Assembly: GCF_001657485.1 (NCBI RefSeq) | Contig: NZ_LXFU01000029.1 | Span: 248,001 to 312,000 of the forward strand | Direction: 5' to 3' | Source: Rhizobium sp. WYCCWR10014 | GTDB lineage: Bacteria > Pseudomonadota > Alphaproteobacteria > Rhizobiales > Rhizobiaceae | DNA: 64,000 nt | The notes under the pieces: model-generated | Databases searched by the model: none | What the model was told of the DNA's origin: nothing | What the model saw: only the letters and a program-made list of their open reading frames with translations | Part shown: positions 17,387 through 25,019 of the stretch, piece by piece | Layout of the letters: each line of letters begins with the position of its first letter | How positions within the stretch are numbered: the first letter of the stretch is position 1 | Made by a program: the position numbers and the translations under genes

Positions 17387-17461
17387 TGGAGCGGGCGAAG
17401 GGATTCGAACCCTCGACCCCAACCTTGGCAAGGTTGTGCTCTACCCCTGAGCTACACCCGC
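17387..17461 (-). tRNA. tRNA-Gly (anticodon GCC)
   Basis: Read on the minus strand from 17461: a GCGGGTG acceptor arm, D-arm GCTCAGGGGTAGAGC, anticodon loop CTTGCCAAG, T-arm GGTTCGAATCC, and CGCCCGC closing the acceptor stem, then TCCA. The 3' CCA is encoded (17387-17389). The 3' end faces the accessory block to the left, a common target for integration. Confidence 0.95.
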
Positions 17462-17716
17462 TCAATCCGCATCGGTCCGGGGTAGTTGTTGGACCGTGGG
17501 CGCCGCCTCGCGGCGACCGGCGCTATATGGCCTAACGGGTTTTCAAATGCAACAGGGAAATGACGGTGAGGCGAAGAAAAATTCTGGTGTTTGCAGACGC
17601 CCGGCGGAAAGGCCGCAAATGCGGGGCAAAGCGTCGGTCGCAAAGATTGCCAAACGATGTGGACCGACTTAATCAGAACGCCTCGCTTTTTTCCCTTCCC
17701 GTCCAATGGATTGCCC

Positions 17717-18226
17717 ATGTCCGAAAATGCCCCCAAGACAAGAGAACAACTGTTTGCCTTTCTCGACGGGCTTGGCATCGCCCATAAGACGGTCGACCAT
17801 GCGCCGGTCTTCACCGTGGCGGAATCGGTGGCCCTGCGCGATGAAATCCCCGGCGGTCACACCAAGAACCTGTTCGTCAAAGACAAGAAGGACAGGTATT
17901 TTCTGCTGACAGTGGAGGAAAATGCTGCCGTCGACCTCAAGCAGGTGCATAATGCCATCGGCGGGTCCGGCCGGGTTTCCTTCGGCAGACCGGAGAAGCT
18001 GATGGAGTATCTCGGCGTCGTTCCGGGTTCGGTGACGGCGTTCGGCGCGATCAACGATACTGCGGAGAATGTCACTTTCGTGCTCGATGCCGAGCTGATG
18101 GCGCACGAGATCGTCAACTGCCATCCGCTATCCAATGATGCGACGACCTCGATTGCGAGCCGCGATCTCATCCGTTTCATGGAAGCGACGGGACATAAGC
18201 CGCTTGTCTTGAAAGTGACGTCCTGA
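17717..18226 (+). CDS. YbaK/ProX-type aminoacyl-tRNA deacylase
   Basis: Trans-editing deacylase of the YbaK/PrdX family, 169 residues, which hydrolyses mischarged tRNA (typically Ala-tRNA-Pro). Start MSENAPKTREQLFAFLDGLG at 17717; an ATG at 17657 also lies in frame. Visible family pattern: HAPVFTVAESVALRDEIPGGHTKNLF (quoted part: HAPVFTVAES), FVKDKKDRYFLLTVEE, SFGRPEKLMEYLGVVPGSVT (starting FGRPEKLMEYLG) and the late LVNCHPLSND-like VNCHPLSNDATTSI. The catalytic Lys is in GGHTKNLFVKD. Cytoplasmic, stand-alone gene. It follows tRNA-Gly in the opposite orientation. Confidence 0.92.
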   Translation: MSENAPKTREQLFAFLDGLGIAHKTVDHAPVFTVAESVALRDEIPGGHTKNLFVKDKKDRYFLLTVEENAAVDLKQVHNAIGGSGRVSFGRPEKLMEYLGVVPGSVTAFGAINDTAENVTFVLDAELMAHEIVNCHPLSNDATTSIASRDLIRFMEATGHKPLVLKVTS

Positions 18227-18231
18227 CATAC

Positions 18232-18352
18232 GATTTTAGCGCTAAAGCGCGTCGCGATCTTTTAGATTCGGTTGCCGCGCTTTAGTCTTTGGTTTTGCGC
18301 ATGTCTTTATCGCAAAACCGCCACGCAGTTTTGCGCGACATGCTTTAGCAAA
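18232..18352. repeat. Rhizobial intergenic mosaic-type repeat, copy B (inverted relative to copy A)
   Basis: Its reverse complement begins GCTAAAGCATGTCGCGCAAA and follows the same plan as 3601-3705: GCATGTC arm, GCGGTTTTGCGATAA, GACATGC arm, then CTAAAGCGCG and CGCGCTTTAG. It fills most of the gap between the YbaK and thioredoxin genes. Confidence 0.8.
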
Positions 18353-18386
18353 GACGCCGGCTGGATCGGCGCGGCGGGAGATACCT

Positions 18387-19361
18387 ATGAGCGGCAGCGA
18401 CAACCCCTATAACGCTTCCTTCGGAAATCAGATGACGGCGACGACAAGCTTCGGTGCAACGCCGGAAGCGGCGACTGCGGCCGGCAGCTACATCACGGAG
18501 ACGACGACCGCGAATTTCGGCAAGGATGTGATCGAGGAATCGCGCAAGCAGCCGGTGCTGGTCGATTTCTGGGCACCCTGGTGCGGTCCGTGCAAGCAAC
18601 TGACGCCGGTATTGGAGAAGGTGGTCAACGAGGCCAAGGGCCGGGTCCGGCTGGTCAAGATGAACATCGATGACCATCCCTCGATCGCCGGCCAGCTCGG
18701 CATCCAGTCGATCCCCGCCGTCATCGCCTTCGTCAACGGCCGTCCTGCCGACGGTTTCATGGGCGCGGTGCCGGAAAGCCAGATCCAGCAGTTCATCGAC
18801 CGGATCGCCGGTCCGGCCGGCGCCGACGAGGCGGCCGAAATCGAAGCCGTAGTCACGGAAGCGGCGGAACTGCTTGCCGCCGGCAATATCAACGAGGCCG
18901 CTCAGCTCTACGGCGCCGTCATGCAGGCCGACCCCGAGAATGCCAAGGCGCTTGCCGGAATGGCTGAATGCATGATCGCCGCAAACCAGCATCAGCGGGC
19001 GCGCGAAATCCTGACGGAATTGCCGGAAGAGCTGGCGAAAGACGCCGGCATCCAGGCCGTACTGATGAAGCTCGAGCAGATCGAGGAGGCCCGCAAGCTC
19101 GGAGACCCCGTTGCGCTCGAGCGTGAACTGGCTGCCAATCCCGATGACCATGAGGCGCGGATCAAGCTTGCCAAGATCCGTAATGTCGAAGGCCGGCGCG
19201 ACGAGGCGGCCGACCATCTGCTGCTGATCATGCGCAAGGACCGCGCCTTCGACGATGACGGCGCCCGCCGCCAGCTGCTGCAGTTCTTCGAGGTCTGGGG
19301 CTTCAAGGATCCGGCGACGGTTGCAGCGCGTCGCAAGCTTTCGGCGATGCTGTTCTCCTAG
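18387..19361 (+). CDS. Thioredoxin-domain tetratricopeptide protein (CnoX/YbbN-like)
   Basis: Soluble 324-residue protein with an N-terminal thioredoxin domain and C-terminal helical repeats, the layout of the holdase co-chaperone CnoX. The active site FWAPWCGPCKQL lies at about residues 59-70, so unlike E. coli CnoX (SxxC) this one keeps both cysteines and may be redox-active. The cis-Pro loop is QSIPAVIAFVNG (about 107-118). From residue 150 on, TPR-like helices follow (EAAQLYGAVMQADPENAKAL and similar), ending in a domain typical of YbbN. The N-terminal 40 residues are a low-complexity extension. A mosaic repeat precedes it. Confidence 0.92.
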   Translation: MSGSDNPYNASFGNQMTATTSFGATPEAATAAGSYITETTTANFGKDVIEESRKQPVLVDFWAPWCGPCKQLTPVLEKVVNEAKGRVRLVKMNIDDHPSIAGQLGIQSIPAVIAFVNGRPADGFMGAVPESQIQQFIDRIAGPAGADEAAEIEAVVTEAAELLAAGNINEAAQLYGAVMQADPENAKALAGMAECMIAANQHQRAREILTELPEELAKDAGIQAVLMKLEQIEEARKLGDPVALERELAANPDDHEARIKLAKIRNVEGRRDEAADHLLLIMRKDRAFDDDGARRQLLQFFEVWGFKDPATVAARRKLSAMLFS

Positions 19362-19399
19362 GGCGCCGCGCGTCCGACAGGACGCGCCAAGGACGGTCT

Positions 19400-19566
19400 A
19401 TCGTATTGAGTCCGTGCATGATCTTTTCTGAAAATCGATTCCGATTTTCGGGGTGTGCGCCACTGCATAATTCCTTAAATCAGGATCGATTTAAGGATTA
19501 AATTATGCAGCGATTCAAACTGTTACAGCGTGTTTTGCGCGTCTAAAAAGACGCGCGGCGCTGTAA
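19400..19566. repeat. Composite of intergenic palindromes, copy C
   Basis: Three adjacent dyads: a GCATGATC / GATTTTCGG segment (19415-19458), a long inverted repeat starting CTGCATAATTCCTTAAATC and ending AATTATGCAG (19463-19510), and TTACAGCG...GCGCGTCT-AAAA-AGACGCGC...CGCTGTAA (19523-19566). The third and first elements recur in altered order at 37510-37620. Confidence 0.75.
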
Positions 19567-19626
19567 GTTTCGAGCATCTGCCCTTGCGTTTTCGGACGAG
19601 GGCACCACATTCTCGTCAGGACGGGC

Positions 19627-20328
19627 ATGCCCGTTACAAGAATGCGGGACGGTTTCATGCAAGTCGGGAATGCCAGATACCTGAAGCCGGGCGATCTGCC
19701 TGATGCGATCGCTGTCTTCCCCCTGACCGGCGCCCTCCTGCTGCCGGCCGGGCAGCTTCCCCTCAACATTTTCGAGCCGCGCTATCTGGCGATGCTGGAT
19801 GCCGCACTGACCGGAAACCGGCTGATCGGCATGGTGCAGCCGGCGCTCGGCGAACATGAGGACAAAGGCGGCGATCCCCACCTTGCCGCTGTCGGCTGCC
19901 TCGGCCGCATCACCTCCTTCGCCGAGACCGGCGACGGGCGCTATATCGTATCGCTGACCGGCGTCTGCCGCTTCCGGCTGCTGGAGGAGAAAGCGACCAG
20001 CGATCCCTTCCGCACCTTCCGTATCGCCCCTTTTATCGCCGACCTCTCGGCCGAGAATGAGGAGGAGGCGGTCGATCGCGCAGCGCTTCTGACCGCCTTC
20101 AAGGCCTATCTCGACGCCAACAAGCTGGAGGCGGACTGGGAGAGCGTCGAGCGGGCGAGCAATCTGACGCTCGTCAATTCGCTGGCGATGATGTCGCCGT
20201 TCGGGCCGGCGGAAAAACAGGCGCTGCTGGAAGCGCCCGACCTGAAGACGCGGGCCGAGACGCTGATCGCCATTACCGAAATCGTGCTGGCACGCGTCTT
20301 CGGTGACTCCGACACGGTTCTGCAGTAG
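19627..20328 (+). CDS. LON substrate-binding domain protein
   Basis: A 233-residue protein (223 if started at ATG 19657) consisting only of the LON N-terminal substrate-binding domain, without the ATPase and protease parts of Lon. Family features: IAVFPLTGALLLPAGQLPLN (about 35-54), IFEPRYLAMLDAAL, and GCLGRITSFAETGDGRYIVSL (from GCLGRITSF). The C-terminal helices contain ADWESVERASNLTLVNSLAM. Such stand-alone proteins are common in alphaproteobacteria; their role is unknown, perhaps as substrate adaptors. The Trm112 gene follows 9 bp downstream and is probably co-transcribed. Confidence 0.92.
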   Translation: MPVTRMRDGFMQVGNARYLKPGDLPDAIAVFPLTGALLLPAGQLPLNIFEPRYLAMLDAALTGNRLIGMVQPALGEHEDKGGDPHLAAVGCLGRITSFAETGDGRYIVSLTGVCRFRLLEEKATSDPFRTFRIAPFIADLSAENEEEAVDRAALLTAFKAYLDANKLEADWESVERASNLTLVNSLAMMSPFGPAEKQALLEAPDLKTRAETLIAITEIVLARVFGDSDTVLQ

Positions 20329-20337
20329 ACTTCAGCC

Positions 20338-20526
20338 ATGGATGAAAAACTCAGCCGCGTCGATCCAAAGCTGCTCGATCTCCTGGTCTGCCCGCTCTCC
20401 AAGGGCCGGCTTTCCTATGATCGCGAGCAGAATGAGCTTGTCTCGGAAAAGGCGCGGCTTGCCTATCCGATCCGCGACGGCATTCCGATCATGCTGGTGT
20501 CCGAGGCCCGCCGTCTCGACGATTGA
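20338..20526 (+). CDS. Trm112 family small zinc-ribbon-like protein
   Basis: A 62-residue protein of the Trm112/YcaR family. It begins with the family pattern [21 protein letters not shown], quoted in part as [12 protein letters not shown], and ends with [20 protein letters not shown], both diagnostic. Only one cysteine is seen, so a zinc site is unlikely, as in most bacterial members. In eukaryotes Trm112 activates methyltransferases; the bacterial role is uncertain. It starts 9 bp after the LON-domain gene and converges on the UbiH-like gene. Confidence 0.93.
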   Translation: MDEKLSRVDPKLLDLLVCPLSKGRLSYDREQNELVSEKARLAYPIRDGIPIMLVSEARRLDD

Positions 20527-20567
20527 AGCAATTCAAGAAGCGCTTTTGCCGGGAATTGCGTAAAAGG
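20523..20567. repeat. Short mosaic-type repeat between convergent genes
   Basis: Contains AAGCGCTTTTGCCGGGAATTGCG, which shares CGCTTTTGCCGGGAATTGCG with the repeat at 30050-30177. It lies between the converging Trm112 and UbiH-like genes. Confidence 0.6.
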
Positions 20568-21782
20568 TTAAATCGTCTGGCCGGCAAGCAGCCGCGGATT
20601 GTCCTTTGCCGTCGTTCCGGCCGCCTGGCCGATGAAGAAGGATTTGAGGCGCGGCAGCCGGTCGACGATGCCGAGGCCGACGTCGCGGGCGATGCGGATC
20701 GGCGTCGCATCGTTGGAGAAGAGCCGGTTCAACACGTCGGTCGTCACCCCCATGCGGAAAGTGTCGAAGCGCCGCCAGGTCTGGTAGCGCTCGAGAATGT
20801 TGATCGAGCCGATATCGAGGCCGAGGCGATCGGCGTCCACGATGGTTTCGGCAAGTGCCGCTACATCCTTGAAGCCGAGATTGAGGCCCTGACCCGAAAT
20901 CGGATGGATGCCATGGGCGGCGTCGCCGGCCAGCGCGAAACGCGGCGCGACGAAAGAGCGCGCCAGCGTCAGGCCGAGCGGGAAGGCGCGCTTGTCGCCG
21001 ATCACTTTCAGGCTTCCAAGCTTGTGGCCGAAGCGGCGTTCGAGCTCTTCCTCAAAGATCAGGTCGTCGGCGGCGACCAGCCGGTTGGCATCCGGGGTCC
21101 GCTCCGTCCAGACGAGCGAGGAGCGGTTGTTCTTGAGCGGCAGGATGGCAAAGGGGCCGGCCGGCAGAAAATGTTCCTCGGCGCAGCCGTCATGCGGCCG
21201 CTCGTGTTCGACGGTCGCAACGATGCCGGACTGGCCGTAGTCCCAGGTGACGGTCCTGATGCCGGCGAGATCGCGCAGTTTCGAGCGCACGCCGTCGCAG
21301 GCAACCAGCAGCCGGGTTTCCAGCGCGCTGCCGTCCGAAAGCGTGACGGTGACATGGGTGTCGTGGGTTTTCAACTCCGTGGCGCCGAGCCCATGGCGGA
21401 TATCGATGCCGAGCCGGTCGCAGGCGCCGCGCAGTGCCGCGACCATGGCAACATTCGGGATCATGTGGGCGAAGGGCCGGCCATCGGCCACTTCGCCGTC
21501 GAAGGTCAGAAAAACCGGACGCACCGGATCGGAGGTCTTGGAGTCGGTGACGATCATTTTGGTGATCGGCTGGGCTTCCGGCTCGATCTCGTTCCAGATG
21601 CCGAAAACCTCGAGCATCTTCGCCGCCGCCGCGATGATGGCGGAAGCGCGCGTATCGTTTTTCCAGACATGCTCGGGGGCCGCCTCGACGACGGCGACAT
21701 TCAGATGGGGTGCTGCCTGTTTGACCGCGACAGCGGCGGAAAGGCCGACATAACCCCCGCCCACAACCAGCATGTCCAGCAT
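20568..21782 (-). CDS. UbiH/UbiF family FAD-dependent monooxygenase (ubiquinone biosynthesis)
   Basis: Flavoprotein hydroxylase of the ubiquinone pathway, 404 residues. The ADP-binding motif VVGGGYVGLSAAVAV is at residues 6-20. The middle motif LLVACDGVRSKLRDLAGI (about 168-185) contains the DG sequence of aromatic hydroxylases. The third, FALAGDAAHGIHPISGQGLN (about 290-309), continues into LGFKDVAALAE, which is highly characteristic of UbiH/UbiF/Coq6 proteins. It should hydroxylate a ring position of the benzoquinone precursor. Alphaproteobacteria often use one broad enzyme (UbiL/UbiM types) for several positions, so the exact position is left open. Single gene convergent with Trm112. Confidence 0.92.
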   Translation of the reverse strand: MLDMLVVGGGYVGLSAAVAVKQAAPHLNVAVVEAAPEHVWKNDTRASAIIAAAAKMLEVFGIWNEIEPEAQPITKMIVTDSKTSDPVRPVFLTFDGEVADGRPFAHMIPNVAMVAALRGACDRLGIDIRHGLGATELKTHDTHVTVTLSDGSALETRLLVACDGVRSKLRDLAGIRTVTWDYGQSGIVATVEHERPHDGCAEEHFLPAGPFAILPLKNNRSSLVWTERTPDANRLVAADDLIFEEELERRFGHKLGSLKVIGDKRAFPLGLTLARSFVAPRFALAGDAAHGIHPISGQGLNLGFKDVAALAETIVDADRLGLDIGSINILERYQTWRRFDTFRMGVTTDVLNRLFSNDATPIRIARDVGLGIVDRLPRLKSFFIGQAAGTTAKDNPRLLAGQTI

Positions 21783-21865
21783 CGCGCCGCTCCCGTACCT
21801 TGTGCCTCAGATGTGCTCTATATAGATCATCGCAACTTCACTTCCTACCGCTGGGAGACACAGAA

Positions 21866-22750
21866 ATGACGGGCGAGACATCAGGGCCTTCGGCGATGGA
21901 GACGCTGCTTTCGACGCTCGACCTCGAACCGATCGAGGTCGATATCTTCCGCGGCCGCAGCCCCAAGGTCGGCTGGCAGCGGGTCTTCGGCGGCCAGGTG
22001 ATCGGCCAGGCGCTGATGGCGGCGCAGCGCACCATCGAGGGCGAACGTTTCGTCCATTCGCTGCATGCTTATTTCATGCGTCCCGGCGATCCCACGGTGC
22101 CGATCATCTATCAGGCAGAGCGCATCCGCGACGGATCGAGCTTCAACACGCGGCGTGTCGTCGCGATCCAGCACGGCAAAGCGATCTTCGCGCTGTCGGC
22201 CTCCTTCCAGGTGGAGGAGCAGGGCTTCGAGCACCAGATCGCGATGCCCGAGGTCGAGATGCCCGAGGCGCTGCTCGGCGAGCAGCAGATCAAGGAACAG
22301 TATCTCGCGCACGCGCCGGAAGCGATCCGAAAATACTGGCAGCGCGAGCGGCCGATCGAGATCCGTCCCGTCTCGCTGACGCATTATTTTTCCGACAGGA
22401 AGCTCGATCCGAAGCAGGATGTCTGGGTGCGCGCCACCGGCCCGGTTCCCGACAACAGGCTCTATCAGGCGGCAGTGCTTGCCTATCTTTCGGACATGAC
22501 GCTGCTCGATACGTCGCTCTATGCGCACGGAACGTCCATCTTCGACCAGAGCCTGCAGGTGGCGAGCCTCGATCACTCGATGTGGTTCCACAGACCCTGC
22601 AAACTCGACGACTGGCTGCTTTATACGCAGGACAGTCCGTCGGCTTCAGGTGCCAGAGGATTAACCCGGGGTAGCCTATTTACACGATCGGGTAGCCTGA
22701 TTGCCTCTGTCGCGCAGGAAGGTCTGATTCGGAAAAAGGCAAATGAATAA
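21866..22750 (+). CDS. tesB: Acyl-CoA thioesterase II
   Basis: Double hot-dog thioesterase, 294 residues, hydrolysing medium and long acyl-CoA. The start MTGETSGPSAMETLLSTLDL at 21866 follows CTGGGAGACACAGAA. Family features are RSPKVGWQRVFGGQVIGQAL (about 30-49), SLHAYFMRPGDPTVPIIY (about 68) and VVAIQHGKAIFALSASFQ (about 97). The second domain has DMTLLDTSLYAHG (about 212), with the catalytic Asp, and SLDHSMWFHRP (about 234). C-terminal ARGLTRGSLFTRSGSLIASV is diagnostic. Stand-alone gene divergent from the UbiH-like gene. Confidence 0.95.
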   Translation: MTGETSGPSAMETLLSTLDLEPIEVDIFRGRSPKVGWQRVFGGQVIGQALMAAQRTIEGERFVHSLHAYFMRPGDPTVPIIYQAERIRDGSSFNTRRVVAIQHGKAIFALSASFQVEEQGFEHQIAMPEVEMPEALLGEQQIKEQYLAHAPEAIRKYWQRERPIEIRPVSLTHYFSDRKLDPKQDVWVRATGPVPDNRLYQAAVLAYLSDMTLLDTSLYAHGTSIFDQSLQVASLDHSMWFHRPCKLDDWLLYTQDSPSASGARGLTRGSLFTRSGSLIASVAQEGLIRKKANE

Positions 22751-22872
22751 ATAATGTGCAGCTTTTCGAATTTGCGCGTTATTTGTGCGCTTATCGGCCG
22801 GTCATTTGCCTGTTTATTGGCATTCTTTATTATAATCTTTACTTTTCAATAACTTACGATCTGCCTTGAATC

Positions 22873-22888
22873 TGGCACGCCCCTTGAA
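22873..22888 (+). promoter_or_regulatory. Sigma-54 (RpoN) promoter of glnK-amtB
   Basis: TGGCAC (22873-22878), five bases, then TTGAA (22884-22888), against the RpoN consensus TGGCAC-N5-TTGCW. It is 85 bp upstream of the glnK start, the expected arrangement for NtrC-activated glnK-amtB operons. I could not identify convincing NtrC sites by eye in 22760-22860. Confidence 0.85.
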
Positions 22889-22954
22889 TGTATATCGCCG
22901 GTCGCTGTTCAGAAACGTCAGCGGCAAGGAGAGTCGGCTCCGCGCCGAGGATAA

Positions 22955-23311
<357 letters not shown>

Positions 23312-23338
23312 GAACGGCAGATCAAGGAGCTTTATCCA

Positions 23339-24769
23339 ATGTCAATTTCGAAGTTTTCTTCCACCTTTGCGCGGCTTTGCGCAGCTTCGGCCGCCCTTCT
23401 GGCGCCGGCCGTCGCTTTCGCGCAGGAGGCTGCGCCAGCTGCCGCCACCGCTGCTGCTGCTCCTGCTTTCACCATGGACAAGGGTGACAATACCTGGATG
23501 CTCGTCTCCTCGGCGCTCGTCCTTTTGATGACCATCCCCGGCCTTGCGCTTTTCTACGGCGGTCTGGTGCGCGCCAAGAACATGCTCTCGGTGCTGATGC
23601 AGGTCTTCATGATCACGGCCGTCGTGGCGCTGATCTGGGTGACCTATGGCTATTCGCTCGCCTTCACCGACGGCGGCTCGCTGAACAGCTTCGTCGGCGG
23701 CTTCTCCAAGGCGTTCCTGGCCGGCGTCAACACCTCGTCGCTTGCCGAGACCTTCTCGAAGGGTGTCGCTATTCCGGAATACACCTTCATCGTATTCCAG
23801 ATGACCTTTGCCTGCATCACGCCCGGCCTGATCGTCGGTGCGTTCGCCGAGCGCATCAAGTTCTCGGCCGTCATGCTCTTCGTCGTGCTCTGGGTTACCT
23901 TCATCTACTTCCCGATGGCACACATGGTCTGGTTCTGGGGCGGTCCGAGCTCCTACACTTCGCCAGCTGGCCTGATCTTCTCCTACGGTGCAATCGACTT
24001 CGCCGGCGGCACGGTCGTTCACATCAATGCCGGTATTGCGGGCCTCGTCGGCGCCATCATGCTCGGCAAGCGCACGGGCTATAAGAAGGAAATCATGGCT
24101 CCGCACTCGATGACGCTGACCATGGTCGGCGCCTCGCTGCTCTGGGTCGGCTGGTTCGGCTTCAACGCCGGCTCCAACCTTGAAGCCAATGCCTATGCCT
24201 CGCTTGCCTTTATCAACACCTTCGTCGCAACGGCTGCCGCCGCTGTGTCCTGGTGCATCGTCGAAAGCCTGACCCGCGGCAAGGCTTCCATGCTCGGTGG
24301 TGCTTCCGGTGCTGTCGCCGGTCTCGTTGCCATCACCCCGGCGGCAGGCTTTGCCGGCCCGATGGGCGCGATTGTTCTCGGCCTCATCGTTTCGCCGGTC
24401 TGCTACTTCTTCGTCGATGTCGTGAAGAACAAGTTCAACTACGACGACAGCCTCGATGTCTTCGGCGTCCATTGCATCGGCGGCATCATCGGCGCTCTCG
24501 GCACCGGTATCCTCGTCAACCCGGCGCTCGGCGGTGCAGGCATCGTCGATTATTCGACGGCCGATTTCGCAGCCTCCTATGCCGGCACGGCAACCCAGGT
24601 CTGGGCTCAGGCCAAGGGCGTGCTGACGACGCTGCTGTGGTCGGGTATCGGTTCGGCGATCCTCTACAAGATCGTCGACGTTGTTATCGGCCTGCGTGTA
24701 ACCGTTGAAGCCGAACGCGAAGGTCTCGACCTTTCGACCCACGGCGAAGCCGCCTACCACTCTTCCTGA
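23339..24769 (+). CDS. amtB: Ammonium transporter AmtB
   Basis: Inner-membrane ammonium channel, 476 residues. A cleavable signal (MSISKFSSTFARLCAASAAL to about AFAQ) and an Ala-rich linker precede the eleven membrane helices that begin near residue 50 (MLVSSALVLLMTIPGLALFY). Family signatures include GGLVRAKNMLSV, the HMVWFWGGPSS region, DFAGGTVVHINAGIAGLVGA and FDVFGVHCIGGIIGALGTGI-like DVFGVHCIGGIIGALGTGIL; the last two hold the pore histidines. The C-terminal VEAEREGLDLSTHGE is the cytoplasmic tail that contacts GlnK. Co-transcribed with glnK; a clear terminator follows at 24848. Confidence 0.97.
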   Translation: MSISKFSSTFARLCAASAALLAPAVAFAQEAAPAAATAAAAPAFTMDKGDNTWMLVSSALVLLMTIPGLALFYGGLVRAKNMLSVLMQVFMITAVVALIWVTYGYSLAFTDGGSLNSFVGGFSKAFLAGVNTSSLAETFSKGVAIPEYTFIVFQMTFACITPGLIVGAFAERIKFSAVMLFVVLWVTFIYFPMAHMVWFWGGPSSYTSPAGLIFSYGAIDFAGGTVVHINAGIAGLVGAIMLGKRTGYKKEIMAPHSMTLTMVGASLLWVGWFGFNAGSNLEANAYASLAFINTFVATAAAAVSWCIVESLTRGKASMLGGASGAVAGLVAITPAAGFAGPMGAIVLGLIVSPVCYFFVDVVKNKFNYDDSLDVFGVHCIGGIIGALGTGILVNPALGGAGIVDYSTADFAASYAGTATQVWAQAKGVLTTLLWSGIGSAILYKIVDVVIGLRVTVEAEREGLDLSTHGEAAYHSS

Positions 24770-24847
24770 TCACAGGGTTTGCGGCGCCCGGCACAAGGGC
24801 GCCGCTGCACAGCCCGTCGCGGCCTATCTAACCATAGACCGCATTTG

Positions 24848-24877
24848 GCCCGGACCTTTCAAGGTTCGGGCTTTTTT
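24848..24877 (+). terminator. Rho-independent terminator of glnK-amtB
   Basis: GCCCGGACCTT pairs with AAGGTTCGGGC (one G-T pair) around a two-base loop, followed by TTTTTT. It starts 79 bases after the amtB stop. Confidence 0.9.
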
Positions 24878-25019
24878 CATTTCCCGGTTCGGAATGCACG
24901 TCCAGGCATGCATGGTTAACATCGCTTTAACCCGGCTCTGATTAGGTAGAGCGGACGCATTTTGGCACGGCGAAGCTTTAGCGATTCGCGTGTCCTCAGG
25001 CATTGGACGGGTTAGACAC

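Noticed and set aside
17387..17461. tRNA-Gly as a proven attachment site of an island
   Set aside because: No repeat of the tRNA 3' end and no integrase were found near the left side of the block, so integration here remains only a possibility.
23342..24760. Minus-strand frame (472 codons) opposite amtB
   Set aside because: Antisense to a certain gene; charged low-complexity translation with no homology pattern.
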